A stretch of 64,000 bases of DNA from Dyadobacter psychrophilus (GCF_900167945.1 NZ_FUZA01000006.1:248001-312000), one strand, 5' to 3'. Counted from the stretch's first letter, positions 17,520 to 27,528 are shown. The notes: a model not told the origin generated them from the letters alone. Numbers and translations are program-made.

Positions 17520-18083
17520 CTATTTCGAAAGCATTTCCGTAAGCTTTCTTTTAGCCCTCATATATTGGGTCCGTGACGTGGTTTCGCTGATCCCCAACAC
17601 CTCTCCTATTTCCTCATGATCGTAGCCTTCAAATAAGTAAAGGCTTAGCACCACTCTATAACCATCCGGCAGTTTCTGAACCGTGTTGCGCACCCGCTCC
17701 ACTTCCAGATTTGTCTCATGCTCATCCATTCCGAAATAATTGTCATTCCGGTCGCTGTCTTCCATCGTTTCCTGCCATTCTTCAATCTCCACCCACTTCA
17801 CTTTCCGGCTCCGCATGTGGTTAATCGCCTTGTTTACGACGATTTGTTTCAACCAAGCACCAAATGTCGACTGCTGCCTGAATTGGTGGAGGTTCGTAAA
17901 AGCATCCACAAATGCCTCCTGCAAAGCGTCCTCTGCTTCCCCCAAATGATTCAATATCCGCATGCAAATGTTGAACATGGCTTTGGAATACGACTTGTAC
18001 AGCTCGTATTGCGCTTTGCGCTCACCGAGTTTACAACGTTCCACCAGTTCGACGTGCCGGTCAGGGTAAAATTGTGTTTTCAA
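17520..18083 (-). CDS. ECF-type RNA polymerase sigma factor
   Basis: A 187-residue sigma-70 family factor of the extracytoplasmic function group. Region 2 is visible in YKSYSKAMFNICMRIL and GEAEDALQEAFVDAFTNL (core and -10 recognition), and region 4 in LPDGYRVVLSLYLFEGYDHEE followed by an HTH with GISETTSRTQYMRAKRKL (-35 recognition). The linker is short, as in ECF factors. It heads a minus-strand operon with the putative anti-sigma gene 93 nt downstream and the DUF4097 gene. Regulation by sequestration at the membrane is likely; the stimulus is not evident. Confidence 0.93.
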   Translation of the reverse strand: MKTQFYPDRHVELVERCKLGERKAQYELYKSYSKAMFNICMRILNHLGEAEDALQEAFVDAFTNLHQFRQQSTFGAWLKQIVVNKAINHMRSRKVKWVEIEEWQETMEDSDRNDNYFGMDEHETNLEVERVRNTVQKLPDGYRVVLSLYLFEGYDHEEIGEVLGISETTSRTQYMRAKRKLTEMLSK

Positions 18084-18201
18084 GCAGCAGGCTAATATAT
18101 ATTTGAACGTTCTGTATAAAGGACAGTAGATGAGACTACATGTTGCATCAACAGGAAAAAAATTTTCCGGAAACGTCGTCCGAACAATGTTGGGTCAACC
18201 G

Positions 18202-18231
18202 TTGTTCTTAAAAAAGGCGCGTATATTTTTG
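18202..18231 (+). promoter_or_regulatory. ispH promoter (TTG-N19-TATTTTTG)
   Basis: TTG at 18202-18204, exactly 19 nt, then TATTTTTG at 18224-18231 fits the Bacteroidota promoter consensus. The predicted start lies about 48 nt before the ispH ATG at 18286. Confidence 0.65.
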
Positions 18232-18285
18232 ATTATTGGTCATAATATAGCCTAATTTGTTAACTGCAATCTACCAATTTAGTCA

Positions 18286-19509
18286 ATGAAAACGTTCAAC
18301 ATTCCTGATTTTTACCGGAGCAGGATTATTACGCCGATCAAGGAATTTCGTCGTAAAAATGATAAGCTGAAACGTGACTATGCGCCTACATTGCTGGATT
18401 TTGGCCCGGTGCAGTTCCTGATTGCACGCCATTTTGGGTTTTGTTATGGGGTAGAAAATGCGATTGACATTGCCTACAAAGCGATTGCCGAAAATCCGGA
18501 TAAAAGGATTTTCCTGCTCAGTGAAATGATCCATAATCCGGACGTGAACCGTGACCTGGTGGATCGGGGCGTGCGTTTTATTATGGATACCAAAGGAAAT
18601 CCACTCATTCCGTGGGAAGCGCTTACACCTGAGGACATTGTGATCGTTCCAGCGTTTGGCACAACGGTTGAAAACCAACGAAAACTAACGGAACTGGGCA
18701 TTAACGCCTATGTTTATGATACAACTTGCCCTTTCGTAGAAAAAGTATGGAACCGCGCGGCACAGATCGGGGAGAAAAATTACACGATCATTGTCCACGG
18801 CAAACCCAATCACGAAGAAACACGCGCAACATTTTCGCACAGTAAAGAAAATGCCCCGACAGTCGTGGTCGAAAATATGACGCAGGCTGAACGTCTGGCT
18901 GACTATATGAAGGGAACGTTGCCAGCAGCGCAATTTTTTCAAGATTTTAAAGGTCAGTATTCCAGTGGCTTTGATCCCGAAAAAGATTTGCAGCGCATCG
19001 GCGTGGTGAACCAAACAACCATGCTGGCCTCTGATACACAAGGCATTGCCGATTTTTTGAAAAATGTGATGATCAAACATTACAGTCTTCGCCCGGAGCA
19101 GGTCGAAGATCGTTTCGCGAACACGCGCGACACATTATGTTACGCGACTAATGATAACCAGGATGCCACTTATGCCTTGCTTACGCATGAGGCAGATCTG
19201 GTGATCGTTGCAGGCGGTTATAACAGCTCCAATACCACGCATTTAGTAGAGCTTTGCGAACAAAAATTCCCGACCTATTTTATCGAATCTGTGAATAAAA
19301 TCCTGGATAAACAGCTTATCCGGCATTTCAATATGCACTCCAAAGAGGAAATAGTCACAGAAAACTATCTTCCGCAACACACACCGGCCCGCATTATGCT
19401 CACATGCGGCGCTTCCTGCCCCGACGCGGTTGTAGAAGGCATTTTGACCCGGTTACTCTCCTTTTATGAGGGAGCAAAAGACATTAACGAGGTTATGAAG
19501 CAGTTCTGA
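18286..19509 (+). CDS. ispH: 4-hydroxy-3-methylbut-2-enyl diphosphate reductase
   Basis: IspH (LytB) is the iron-sulfur enzyme that makes IPP and DMAPP at the end of the MEP pathway. The three cluster ligands are visible: Cys53 in FGFCYGV, Cys148 in DTTCPFVEK and Cys285 in DTLCYATNDNQDA. Substrate-binding His in SEMIHNPDV and HGKPNHEE, and the NSSNTTHL loop, are also present. At 407 residues it is about 90 longer than E. coli IspH and has an N-terminal extension and an internal insert, like the cyanobacterial/plant-type enzymes. It is probably monocistronic between its own promoter and a terminator at 19587-19615. Confidence 0.95.
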   Translation: MKTFNIPDFYRSRIITPIKEFRRKNDKLKRDYAPTLLDFGPVQFLIARHFGFCYGVENAIDIAYKAIAENPDKRIFLLSEMIHNPDVNRDLVDRGVRFIMDTKGNPLIPWEALTPEDIVIVPAFGTTVENQRKLTELGINAYVYDTTCPFVEKVWNRAAQIGEKNYTIIVHGKPNHEETRATFSHSKENAPTVVVENMTQAERLADYMKGTLPAAQFFQDFKGQYSSGFDPEKDLQRIGVVNQTTMLASDTQGIADFLKNVMIKHYSLRPEQVEDRFANTRDTLCYATNDNQDATYALLTHEADLVIVAGGYNSSNTTHLVELCEQKFPTYFIESVNKILDKQLIRHFNMHSKEEIVTENYLPQHTPARIMLTCGASCPDAVVEGILTRLLSFYEGAKDINEVMKQF

Positions 19510-19586
19510 ATGTAAACCGAAAAAACATTTAACCTACCGTTTGCTCAATTAAATGGGCTTGCGGGTTTTACTAAAATTATATTCGT

Positions 19587-19615
19587 AGGATGGCTCAGAA
19601 CGGCCGTCCTTTTTT
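19587..19615 (+). terminator. Terminator after ispH
   Basis: AGGATGGC (19587-19594) pairs with GCCGTCCT (19603-19610) with one G-U pair and an 8-nt loop, followed by six T residues. It lies between ispH and the macroglobulin gene. Confidence 0.75.
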
Positions 19616-19660
19616 CGTTTCTTACGTGTGTTCTCACCTACGTTTACTCCCTTCGTGATT

Positions 19661-22600
19661 ATGAAAAAGACCTCTGCTATTGCAATCTTTTTGTGCCTTT
19701 TTACTTCAATAATCTTAAACAGTTGCTCCTCTCTTAACGAAATCCGCGTTGCCGGGACCAACTTTACAGATGAAATCAGTCAGTCCCAAAACCTCGTTTT
19801 TACATTCAATAAGGACATTGTCCCTGAAAGCGAACTAAATGATTGGGATTCAACACAATATGTGCAGTTCGAGCCCGCAGTCCGCGGAAAATTCAAATGG
19901 TCAGCACCGAACGAACTCGTTTTCTCACCCGTCTCCGGATTTGGTGCCGCTACTAAATATACAGCCAAACTAACCGATCAGCTGATTGAAAAGGTTGATA
20001 AAGAGACGAAATTATCGGTTTCAAAAGATCCGTTGGATTTCCATACGCCTTATCTTCAAATGGTTGAGACAGAAAGCTGGTGGGCACTCTCCCAGGAAAG
20101 CGGCAAGCAGGAAGCGCGATTAAGAATGATCTTCAATTATCCGGTAAACGGCCAGAATGTTGCTGAAAAACTGAAAGTAACGCTTGATAATAAGTCACTT
20201 GATTACAAAGTATTACCAACACCAAATGAGCATACTGTAACACTTGCCATCAGCAATCCCGGAAAGGTCGATAACAATCCGCTCCCCGTCAATATTACCA
20301 TTGAAAAAGGCCTGAAAGTTCAAAACACCTCTTATATAAGCCAGGAAGCTATTACCAAAAGTGCCAGTTTGCCCTCGCCGCTTCACCTAGAAATCGTTGA
20401 TATTAAAACAGGTTTTGAAAATAACTCAGGTTTTGCGCGTATTGTTACAACCCAGGAACTGGACAAGGAAAGCATTGCAAACGGCTTCAAGTTAAATCCT
20501 GAAATTACAGTTCAGACCGAGCCGACCGAAAATGGCTTCATTATCCGCGGTGAATTCAATGAGACAGAAACCTATAATTTGCTCATTAATAAAACATTGA
20601 AAGGTGTTCTGGGCTCATTGCTGGAAGATGAGACTTCCAAGGATCTGTTTTTTGGAAAAATGCCCGCTTCGATTGCATTTGCTAATAAAAAAGCACTTTA
20701 CATGACGCCAAAAGGCTCTAAGAATCTCGGCGTTCAGATTGTGAACATTCCTAAAGTGCAGGTTAAAATTTCAAAATTATATGCCAATAACATTCTGAGC
20801 TACGTCCGCAACAATCGCTGGAACGAATACGGCTATTCGGGCGATGATTGGGTGGAAACCGGCGCATTTAATTACAGCGACGACCGGGAGAATGAGCTGA
20901 GCGACGTGATTGTGGATAAAACGGTGGAAACTGAAAACCTGCCTAAAAACAAAGGAATTGCCGCATTAAATGTTGCATTACCCGAAGATAATCAGCGGAA
21001 AGGTGTTTATCTCGTTTCCGTAAATTCAAAAGAAGAGGCTTATCTCGGCGCAACCAAACTCGTCTCCATCTCAGACATTGGCCTGATCGCGAAACAAGGC
21101 AAAGACGAAATGTGGATTTTTGCCAATTCGATTAAAACCAATGAACCGCTTGGCGATCTGGAAATCACGCTCATCAGCTACAACAATCAGACTGTTCACA
21201 CGGCAAATACGAACGGCGAAGGCATTGCGCACATTGAAAAGCTCAGCGAAATAGCGCCCGGGTTTAAAATCGCAATGCTCACTGCCAGCATTAAGGAAGA
21301 CTTCAATTATCTGATTTTAGAAGACACGCAAGTTGAAACTTCACGCTTCGAAGTGGAAGGTTTGAGGGATAACGTGTCCGGTTTGCAGGCTTTTATCTAC
21401 GGACAAAGAGATATTTATCGTCCGGGTGAAACCATGCATTTCAACACCGTTATCCGCACAAAGAAATGGGATAGCGCCAAAGAAATTCCCCTTAAACTGC
21501 GCATAGTAACGCCAAATGGTCGGGAATATCGCACCTGGCGGAAAAATACGAACGAGCAAGGTGCAGTTGAAATTGAAGTTCCTCTTGACGCGGCCGGACT
21601 CACCGGAACATATGTGCTGGAAGTTTACAATGGTAATGATATTCTGCTTGCTTCGCATGCGGTAAGCGTCGAAGAATTTATGCCGGACCGGATAAAAGTC
21701 GATTTGAGCGGCGCTGGGAAGGAATATGTTTCAGGAAGCAATGTGTCGTTAACCGCAACGGCAACCAACTTGTTCGGCCCGCCAGCCAGCAGCCGCACTT
21801 ACCAAATGGATGCCCAATTTAAAAGAAAAGGTTTTTCCGTAGCTGCTTTCCCCGAATTTGTGTTTGATATTCCAGGTGAAACGGCATTTGAAAAACAAAG
21901 CCGCCAGGGCGTTACCAACGAGAAAGGACAAGCAACAGAAAGTTTCCCTATTGCCGCTGGCTTGAAAGACATCGGCGTGCTGGAAGGGAAAATATTTGTG
22001 ACCGTTTTTGATGAAAATGGCCGTCCGGTCAACCGTTTGCAGCGATTTGATGTTTTCACACAGCCAACATTCTACGGAATTCGCCTTCCTGATGCCTATG
22101 TAGGAACCAATGCACCGGTTCCGGTTGAAATTATTGGTGTAAATAGCAAAGGCACTTTGCAGAAAAGCAACGCCAAAATAGAAGTCGTACGGCTTGAATA
22201 TCAAACAGTTGTCGAGAAACGATATGACGTATTGCAATACACTTCCAGAAAAAGTGAAAAGATCGTTTATTCCGCAACATTAGAACTGAAAACAGGTAAA
22301 GGAAGCATTCAATACGTGCCCACGGTTTCGGGAGAGTACGAGGTTCGCGTGCGCAGGCCGGGGGCGGAACATTACACGCTCGCACACTTCTATGCATATG
22401 GCTACGGTTACACGCAATATTCTTCATTTGAGGTGAGTAATGAGGGGCGGGTTTTGATGGAAACCGATAAGAGTAGTTATAAAGTCGGGGAAAAGGCTAA
22501 AATTTTGTTCAAGACACCATTTGATGGAAAACTTCTGGTCACGGTTGAGCGAAACAATGTGCTGGAACAACATATTTTGAAAACAGAAAAAAAGGCTGCG

Positions 22601-25120
22601 GAACTGCCATTAAATTTAAAGGAAGAGCATTTGCCGAATGTCTTTATCACCGCTACATTGATCCGGCCTTTCGACACGACGGACATGCCGCTTACAGTAG
22701 CGCATGGTTTCATTCCAATTCTTGTAGAAGACCCTGATCGGAAATTGCCAATGGCTATAACGGCAATTGAAAAATCCAGATCTAAAACGAAACAACAAAT
22801 CAAAATTAAAACTGCTCCTAATGCACAAGTTACGCTTGCGGTTGTGGATGAAGGAATTTTACAAATCAAAAACTCGAAAACGCCCGATATCCACGGCCAT
22901 TTTTACCAAAAATGTGCTCTGGAAGTAACCACGCATGATTTATATGCACAATTATTTCCTGAACTGACCATCAGCGGTTCATCCAGCTTCGGCGGTGATG
23001 GTTACGATCTGGAAAGAAGGATCAATCCTTTGAGCAATGGCCGGACGGAACTCGTATCGTTTTGGAGCGGCTTGTTGACGGCCAATGGCAGCGGCGAAGT
23101 TACATTCGATGTCAATTTGCCGCAGTTCAGCGGAGATCTCAGAATCATGGCTGTTGCTTATAAGGACAATGCTTTCGGTTCTGCAACAAAAAATATGAAA
23201 GTGGCAGATCCTGTGGTGATCAGCACGGGCTTACCGAGATTTTTGAGTCCTGGTGACGAGCTGACGCTTCCTGTTAACATTAGCAACACAGAAAGCAAAT
23301 CGGCAAATGCAACTGTTTCTGTGCAGCTTAGCGGCCCGCTCTCATCCGGAGCGGCTCCATTAACTCAAAAAATGACCATCCTGCCCGGGAAAGAGGCACG
23401 TGCCATTTTCTCCGTGAAAGCCTTGCAATCCATCGGGCCTGCGAACATTACGGTTAAGGTTTCAGCATTTGGAGAAACCTTCACAAATCAAACCAACATT
23501 ACGGTCCGGCCTGCATCACCTCTTTTGAAATCCAGCAGTTCTGGTCAAATTGCGGCTGGGAAACAGGGGTTGATTAACCTTGCCTCAACGTTTATTCCGT
23601 CAACCAGCAGAAGTCAGCTTGTTTTGAGCCGGTCGCCATTGGTACAAGGCGGCGGGAAGGCGCTTTCTACATTGCTTGGCTATCCGTATGGTTGTCTGGA
23701 ACAGACTGTTTCCAAGGCATTCCCACAAATTTATTTCGCGGATCTTGCCAAAGCGATGGCTGCACCGGTTTACACTGTGAAAAGTGGCGCCAGCGATTTC
23801 AATCCTATGACGAATGTGCAACAAGCAATCAGGAAAGTGGAATCGCTGCAATTGTTTAATGGCGGCCTGGCGATGTGGCCCGGTTCAACGCAGGAAGACT
23901 GGTGGGCAACTGCCTATGCAGCACACTTCCTCGAGGAAGCAAGAAGAGCAGGCTTTGAAATCAATGCAAAAACGCTCAGCCGTGCACTGGATTATCTGAA
24001 AACACAAACCGGAAACACTGCTAACAAAGAAATTGTAACTGCAAGCACGGCTAACGGACTTAATTATAGAAATGAGCCTTCGTCAGGCTCTCAATCCCGC
24101 AAAACAGTGGCAAGGAGAGAAGCGATATACTCGCTTTACGTGCTGGCGTTAAACAGCCAGCCAAACCGGGCTTCTATGAATTACTATAAGCAGAATCCGC
24201 ATTTGCTCACATTGGATTCGAAATATTTGCTTGCTGCGGCGTTTCAGCTGGCAGGTGACACGAGGAACTTCAATGGTTTATTGCCAAAAAAATATGTTCC
24301 GGAAAGCGGCACACAAGTTTTCGACAACAGCTATTCATCTCCGTTACGGAATATGTCATTGGTTTTGAATACACTTATAGAATCAGATCCTGACAATGCA
24401 CAAATACCCGTTTTAGCTCGCCAATTGTCTAAAACGGTTCAATCAGCCGCTTCCCTGAATACGCAGGAAGCTGCGTTTTCGGTTTTGGCATTAGGGAAAT
24501 TGGCTAAAAAAACAGCAGGATCAACGGTTACCGCAACGGTTTCGGCCAATGGAAAAAATCTGGCGACATTCAATGGAAAAGAGCTGAAAGTTTCCAAAGG
24601 AATTGACAATCAGAAAGTCACAATCCAGACACAAGGCTCGGGTGACCTGTATTGGTTCTCACAGTCGGAGGGAATGTCTGCAACCGGGGCTTATGCGGAA
24701 GAAGATCAGGGATTAAGCATTCGCAGACAATTTCTCACCCGCGACGGTGCACCAGCGCAAACTTTCAAACAAAACGATCTGATTGTTGTGAAGCTGACAT
24801 TGACGAGCACAAATGGCTTGCCGATTGAGAACATTGTGGTAACCGATATGCTTCCATCGGGTTTTGAAATTGAAAACCCAAGAATTACTGAGCCACGCGA
24901 TATGCCGTGGATAAAAAATGCTTCAAGCCCTGAATATCTGGACATTCGCGATGACCGGATTCATTTCTTTACCACTGCTAATAATGTGGCCAAGACCTTC
25001 TATTATCAAGTCCGTATTGTTTCCAAAGGAGAATTCACGGTAGGCCCGGCCGCTGCGGACGCGATGTATCAAGGCGAATATCGCAGTTATTCAGGTGGCG
25101 GAAAAATAACAGTGGAGTAA
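19661..25120 (+). CDS. Alpha-2-macroglobulin family lipoprotein
   Basis: An 1819-residue periplasmic lipoprotein that probably traps or inhibits proteases. A lipobox (LNSC, Cys22) follows a short signal peptide. The central part holds macroglobulin beta domains, including DIYRPGETMHFNTVIR (MG3-like) and the bait-side region. The thioester motif is intact: YPYGCLEQTVSK with Cys1345 and Gln1348, followed by an alpha-alpha barrel (thioester domain) and a receptor-binding-like C-terminal domain (VVTDMLPSGFEIENP). Start 19661 is chosen because MKKTSAIAIFL begins the signal peptide; the frame opens 33 nt earlier. In Proteobacteria the partner is usually penicillin-binding protein 1C; no pbpC is adjacent here. 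It abuts the convergent aquaporin gene without spacing. Confidence 0.92.
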   Translation: MKKTSAIAIFLCLFTSIILNSCSSLNEIRVAGTNFTDEISQSQNLVFTFNKDIVPESELNDWDSTQYVQFEPAVRGKFKWSAPNELVFSPVSGFGAATKYTAKLTDQLIEKVDKETKLSVSKDPLDFHTPYLQMVETESWWALSQESGKQEARLRMIFNYPVNGQNVAEKLKVTLDNKSLDYKVLPTPNEHTVTLAISNPGKVDNNPLPVNITIEKGLKVQNTSYISQEAITKSASLPSPLHLEIVDIKTGFENNSGFARIVTTQELDKESIANGFKLNPEITVQTEPTENGFIIRGEFNETETYNLLINKTLKGVLGSLLEDETSKDLFFGKMPASIAFANKKALYMTPKGSKNLGVQIVNIPKVQVKISKLYANNILSYVRNNRWNEYGYSGDDWVETGAFNYSDDRENELSDVIVDKTVETENLPKNKGIAALNVALPEDNQRKGVYLVSVNSKEEAYLGATKLVSISDIGLIAKQGKDEMWIFANSIKTNEPLGDLEITLISYNNQTVHTANTNGEGIAHIEKLSEIAPGFKIAMLTASIKEDFNYLILEDTQVETSRFEVEGLRDNVSGLQAFIYGQRDIYRPGETMHFNTVIRTKKWDSAKEIPLKLRIVTPNGREYRTWRKNTNEQGAVEIEVPLDAAGLTGTYVLEVYNGNDILLASHAVSVEEFMPDRIKVDLSGAGKEYVSGSNVSLTATATNLFGPPASSRTYQMDAQFKRKGFSVAAFPEFVFDIPGETAFEKQSRQGVTNEKGQATESFPIAAGLKDIGVLEGKIFVTVFDENGRPVNRLQRFDVFTQPTFYGIRLPDAYVGTNAPVPVEIIGVNSKGTLQKSNAKIEVVRLEYQTVVEKRYDVLQYTSRKSEKIVYSATLELKTGKGSIQYVPTVSGEYEVRVRRPGAEHYTLAHFYAYGYGYTQYSSFEVSNEGRVLMETDKSSYKVGEKAKILFKTPFDGKLLVTVERNNVLEQHILKTEKKAAELPLNLKEEHLPNVFITATLIRPFDTTDMPLTVAHGFIPILVEDPDRKLPMAITAIEKSRSKTKQQIKIKTAPNAQVTLAVVDEGILQIKNSKTPDIHGHFYQKCALEVTTHDLYAQLFPELTISGSSSFGGDGYDLERRINPLSNGRTELVSFWSGLLTANGSGEVTFDVNLPQFSGDLRIMAVAYKDNAFGSATKNMKVADPVVISTGLPRFLSPGDELTLPVNISNTESKSANATVSVQLSGPLSSGAAPLTQKMTILPGKEARAIFSVKALQSIGPANITVKVSAFGETFTNQTNITVRPASPLLKSSSSGQIAAGKQGLINLASTFIPSTSRSQLVLSRSPLVQGGGKALSTLLGYPYGCLEQTVSKAFPQIYFADLAKAMAAPVYTVKSGASDFNPMTNVQQAIRKVESLQLFNGGLAMWPGSTQEDWWATAYAAHFLEEARRAGFEINAKTLSRALDYLKTQTGNTANKEIVTASTANGLNYRNEPSSGSQSRKTVARREAIYSLYVLALNSQPNRASMNYYKQNPHLLTLDSKYLLAAAFQLAGDTRNFNGLLPKKYVPESGTQVFDNSYSSPLRNMSLVLNTLIESDPDNAQIPVLARQLSKTVQSAASLNTQEAAFSVLALGKLAKKTAGSTVTATVSANGKNLATFNGKELKVSKGIDNQKVTIQTQGSGDLYWFSQSEGMSATGAYAEEDQGLSIRRQFLTRDGAPAQTFKQNDLIVVKLTLTSTNGLPIENIVVTDMLPSGFEIENPRITEPRDMPWIKNASSPEYLDIRDDRIHFFTTANNVAKTFYYQVRIVSKGEFTVGPAAADAMYQGEYRSYSGGGKITVE

Positions 25121-25861
25121 TTAAAAGTAGAAAAACCGTAAAATCAAACCACCGGCGATGGCTCCTAAAACGGGGCCCGCAACCGGAATCCAGCCATAGG
25201 ACCAGTCCGAGCTGCCTTTATCAGGAATAGGCAAAATAGCGTGCGCAATCCGCGGCCCTAAATCCCGAACCGGATTAATGGCGTAACCCGTGGTGCCTCC
25301 CAACGACAATCCAATACTCCAAACAAGCATTCCGACCAGGTAAGGAGCCACGCCAGAAGGAATTCCGCCCCGGTCGGGATCAGAAGTTCCCGCATAACCT
25401 ATGGCAACGACGCCCACAATAAGTATAATGGTGGCAATAAATTCACTGACAAAGTTGGAACCGGACGATCTGATCGCAGGGCCTGTTGCGAAACAAGCCA
25501 GTTTTGAACCTTGGTCCTCGGTTGCTTTCCAATGAGGCAAATATTGGAGCCAGACCAACACGGCACCCAGAAATGCTCCAATTAACTGGGCCGGAAGATA
25601 ACTCGCCAGCAAACTATAATCCTGACGGAGGAATGCAAACGCAATCGTTACAGCAGGGTTCAAATGTGCGGCAGCGCTTCCAAAAGCGTTAGCCGTAAAA
25701 ATCCCGATCATAACCGCAAATCCCCAGCCCGCTGTAATGACGATCCAGCCGGCACTTTCACCCTTGGTTTGTTTGAGAACGACATTGGCGACGACGCCGT
25801 TGCCTAATAAAATGAGGACCATCGTTCCGACTAATTCTCCAAGAAAGGGTGAAGGTTGCAT
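25121..25861 (-). CDS. MIP family aquaporin / glycerol facilitator
   Basis: A 246-residue six-helix channel with the two half-helix motifs of the family. The first is HLNPAVTIAF (Asn68) and the second is INPVRDLGP (Asn196), where the usual Ala is Val. The Asp after Arg (NPxRD) and the length of the last loop resemble glycerol facilitators (GlpF) more than strict water channels. No glpK or glpD neighbour supports a glycerol pathway here, so the physiological solute is uncertain. The gene is convergent with the macroglobulin gene; the two stops touch. Confidence 0.9.
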   Translation of the reverse strand: MQPSPFLGELVGTMVLILLGNGVVANVVLKQTKGESAGWIVITAGWGFAVMIGIFTANAFGSAAAHLNPAVTIAFAFLRQDYSLLASYLPAQLIGAFLGAVLVWLQYLPHWKATEDQGSKLACFATGPAIRSSGSNFVSEFIATIILIVGVVAIGYAGTSDPDRGGIPSGVAPYLVGMLVWSIGLSLGGTTGYAINPVRDLGPRIAHAILPIPDKGSSDWSYGWIPVAGPVLGAIAGGLILRFFYF

Positions 25862-25975
25862 AAGTTACAAGTAAGGTTGGATCAGCGAATATGCGAATAG
25901 TTTCATAATTTCTGACATCAATACCAAAAAGAATATTTCCTGAATTTTTTACCAATTTTCGACGCCGATTTCTAC

Positions 25976-25983
25976 TAACTTTG
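25976..25983 (+). promoter_or_regulatory. Putative purB -7 box
   Basis: TAACTTTG matches TAnnTTTG exactly, 29 nt before the purB start at 26013. The -33 side is only T-rich and lacks a clear TTG. Confidence 0.5.
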
Positions 25984-26012
25984 CCTGATAATCAATTTGT
26001 GTATTGAAAATC

Positions 26013-27368
26013 ATGTCATTAAACCAACTTACGGCTATCTCTCCCGTTGACGGCCGTTACTACAAGCAAGTATCCGAGCTTTCTGCTTATTTCTCCGAAT
26101 ATGCCCTAATTTATTACAGAGTTTATGTAGAGATCGAATACTTTATTGCTCTTTGTGAAATTCCATTGCCTCAATTAGCGGAATTTGACAAGAAACATTA
26201 TGCTTCCCTGCGCAAAATTTATGAGGATTTTAGTGAGGATGACGCGCTGCACATCAAGGACATTGAAAAAGTTACCAACCACGACGTTAAGGCCGTTGAA
26301 TATTTTATAAAGGAACAATTCGAGAAATTAGGCATCGAGTCCTGCCAGGAATTTATCCATTTTGGCCTTACATCGCAGGATATCAACAATACAGCTATCC
26401 CGCTTTCTCTCAAAGACGCGCTCGAACGTCAGATCAAACCATTGTTCCGCCAGGTTCTTTTTGTATTGAAAAGAATGTCGATCGAATGGAAAAATGTACC
26501 GATGTTGGCTTTCACGCACGGGCAACCGGCATCCCCTACACGTGTCGGAAAGGAGTTCCTTGTTTTTGTGGAAAGGCTTGAACGTCAGCTGGAAATGCTG
26601 GATAAAATTCCAAACTCCGCAAAATTTGGCGGCGCAACCGGAAACTTCAACGCGCACCACGTGGCTTACCCGAAACACGACTGGATGGCATTTGCCAATC
26701 ATTTTGTGGAAGGTTTAGGCTTGAAAAGAAGCCGTCACACAACGCAGATCGAACATTACGACAATCTGGCTGCAACTTTTGATTGCCTGAAAAGACTAAA
26801 CACAATTCTGACCGACTTGAACCGGGATATGTGGACGTACATTTCAATGGGTTATTTCAAGCAAAAGATAAAAGCAGGTGAAGTGGGTTCGTCCGCAATG
26901 CCGCATAAGGTCAACCCGATTGATTTTGAAAATTCAGAAGGAAACCTTGGCCTGGCAACTGCATTATTCGAACATTTTGCTGCCAAACTTCCCGTGTCCC
27001 GTTTGCAGCGTGACTTGACGGATTCGACCGTTTTAAGGAACATTGGTGTGCCACTTGCACATTTGGCAATCGCACTGAACTCGTTGCTGAAAGGCCTGGG
27101 TAAAGTAGAACTCAACGGAGAAATCCTGAAAGCCGAACTGGAAGAAAACTGGGCCGTAGTTTCAGAAGCAATCCAAACAATCCTGCGCCGCGAAAGTTAC
27201 CCAAAACCCTACGAGGCTTTGAAGGAACTGACAAGAACCAACGAAAAGATAACCCACGACTCGATTTCCCGGTTTATTGAAACACTGGATGTTTCTGAGA
27301 AAATCAGGGAAGAGTTACGTGAACTGTCACCTTTCAATTATCTGGGCGTCGTAGAAGATACGCATTGA
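26013..27368 (+). CDS. purB: Adenylosuccinate lyase
   Basis: PurB splits SAICAR and adenylosuccinate, giving fumarate, in purine synthesis. The 451-residue product has the family start ISPVDGRYYKQVSELSAYFSE, the substrate-binding FTHGQPASPTRVGKE, and the signature loop SSAMPHKVNPIDFENSEGN that carries the catalytic Ser. The layout matches the E. coli-type enzyme rather than the shorter Bacillus type. A TTG at 26004 is in frame but the ATG at 26013 gives the usual N-terminus. A long inverted repeat separates its end from the convergent nrdJ gene. Confidence 0.95.
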   Translation: MSLNQLTAISPVDGRYYKQVSELSAYFSEYALIYYRVYVEIEYFIALCEIPLPQLAEFDKKHYASLRKIYEDFSEDDALHIKDIEKVTNHDVKAVEYFIKEQFEKLGIESCQEFIHFGLTSQDINNTAIPLSLKDALERQIKPLFRQVLFVLKRMSIEWKNVPMLAFTHGQPASPTRVGKEFLVFVERLERQLEMLDKIPNSAKFGGATGNFNAHHVAYPKHDWMAFANHFVEGLGLKRSRHTTQIEHYDNLAATFDCLKRLNTILTDLNRDMWTYISMGYFKQKIKAGEVGSSAMPHKVNPIDFENSEGNLGLATALFEHFAAKLPVSRLQRDLTDSTVLRNIGVPLAHLAIALNSLLKGLGKVELNGEILKAELEENWAVVSEAIQTILRRESYPKPYEALKELTRTNEKITHDSISRFIETLDVSEKIREELRELSPFNYLGVVEDTH

Positions 27369-27437
27369 TATTATATCAAGGCTATTACTTTGTTAGTCAA
27401 GAGGATAAATGCCCTTGTTGTCTAGCAAGGCTAAGGC

Positions 27438-27511
27438 CTTGTCAGCCTGAGCGGAGTCGAAGGCGCGCTACTCCTTGGTAACGTGCCTTCGACTCCGCTC
27501 AGGCTGACAAG
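27438..27511. repeat. REP-like long inverted repeat between purB and nrdJ
   Basis: Two perfectly complementary 27-nt arms (27438-27464 and 27485-27511) surround 20 nt. Each arm carries the core CTTGTCA...CTGAGCGGA...CGAAG that recurs in the element at 53988-54088. It lies between two convergent genes and would fold into a strong hairpin in either transcript, so it may act as a bidirectional terminator or mRNA stabiliser. Confidence 0.85.
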
Positions 27512-27528
27512 TTGCTCTTAAATTAACA

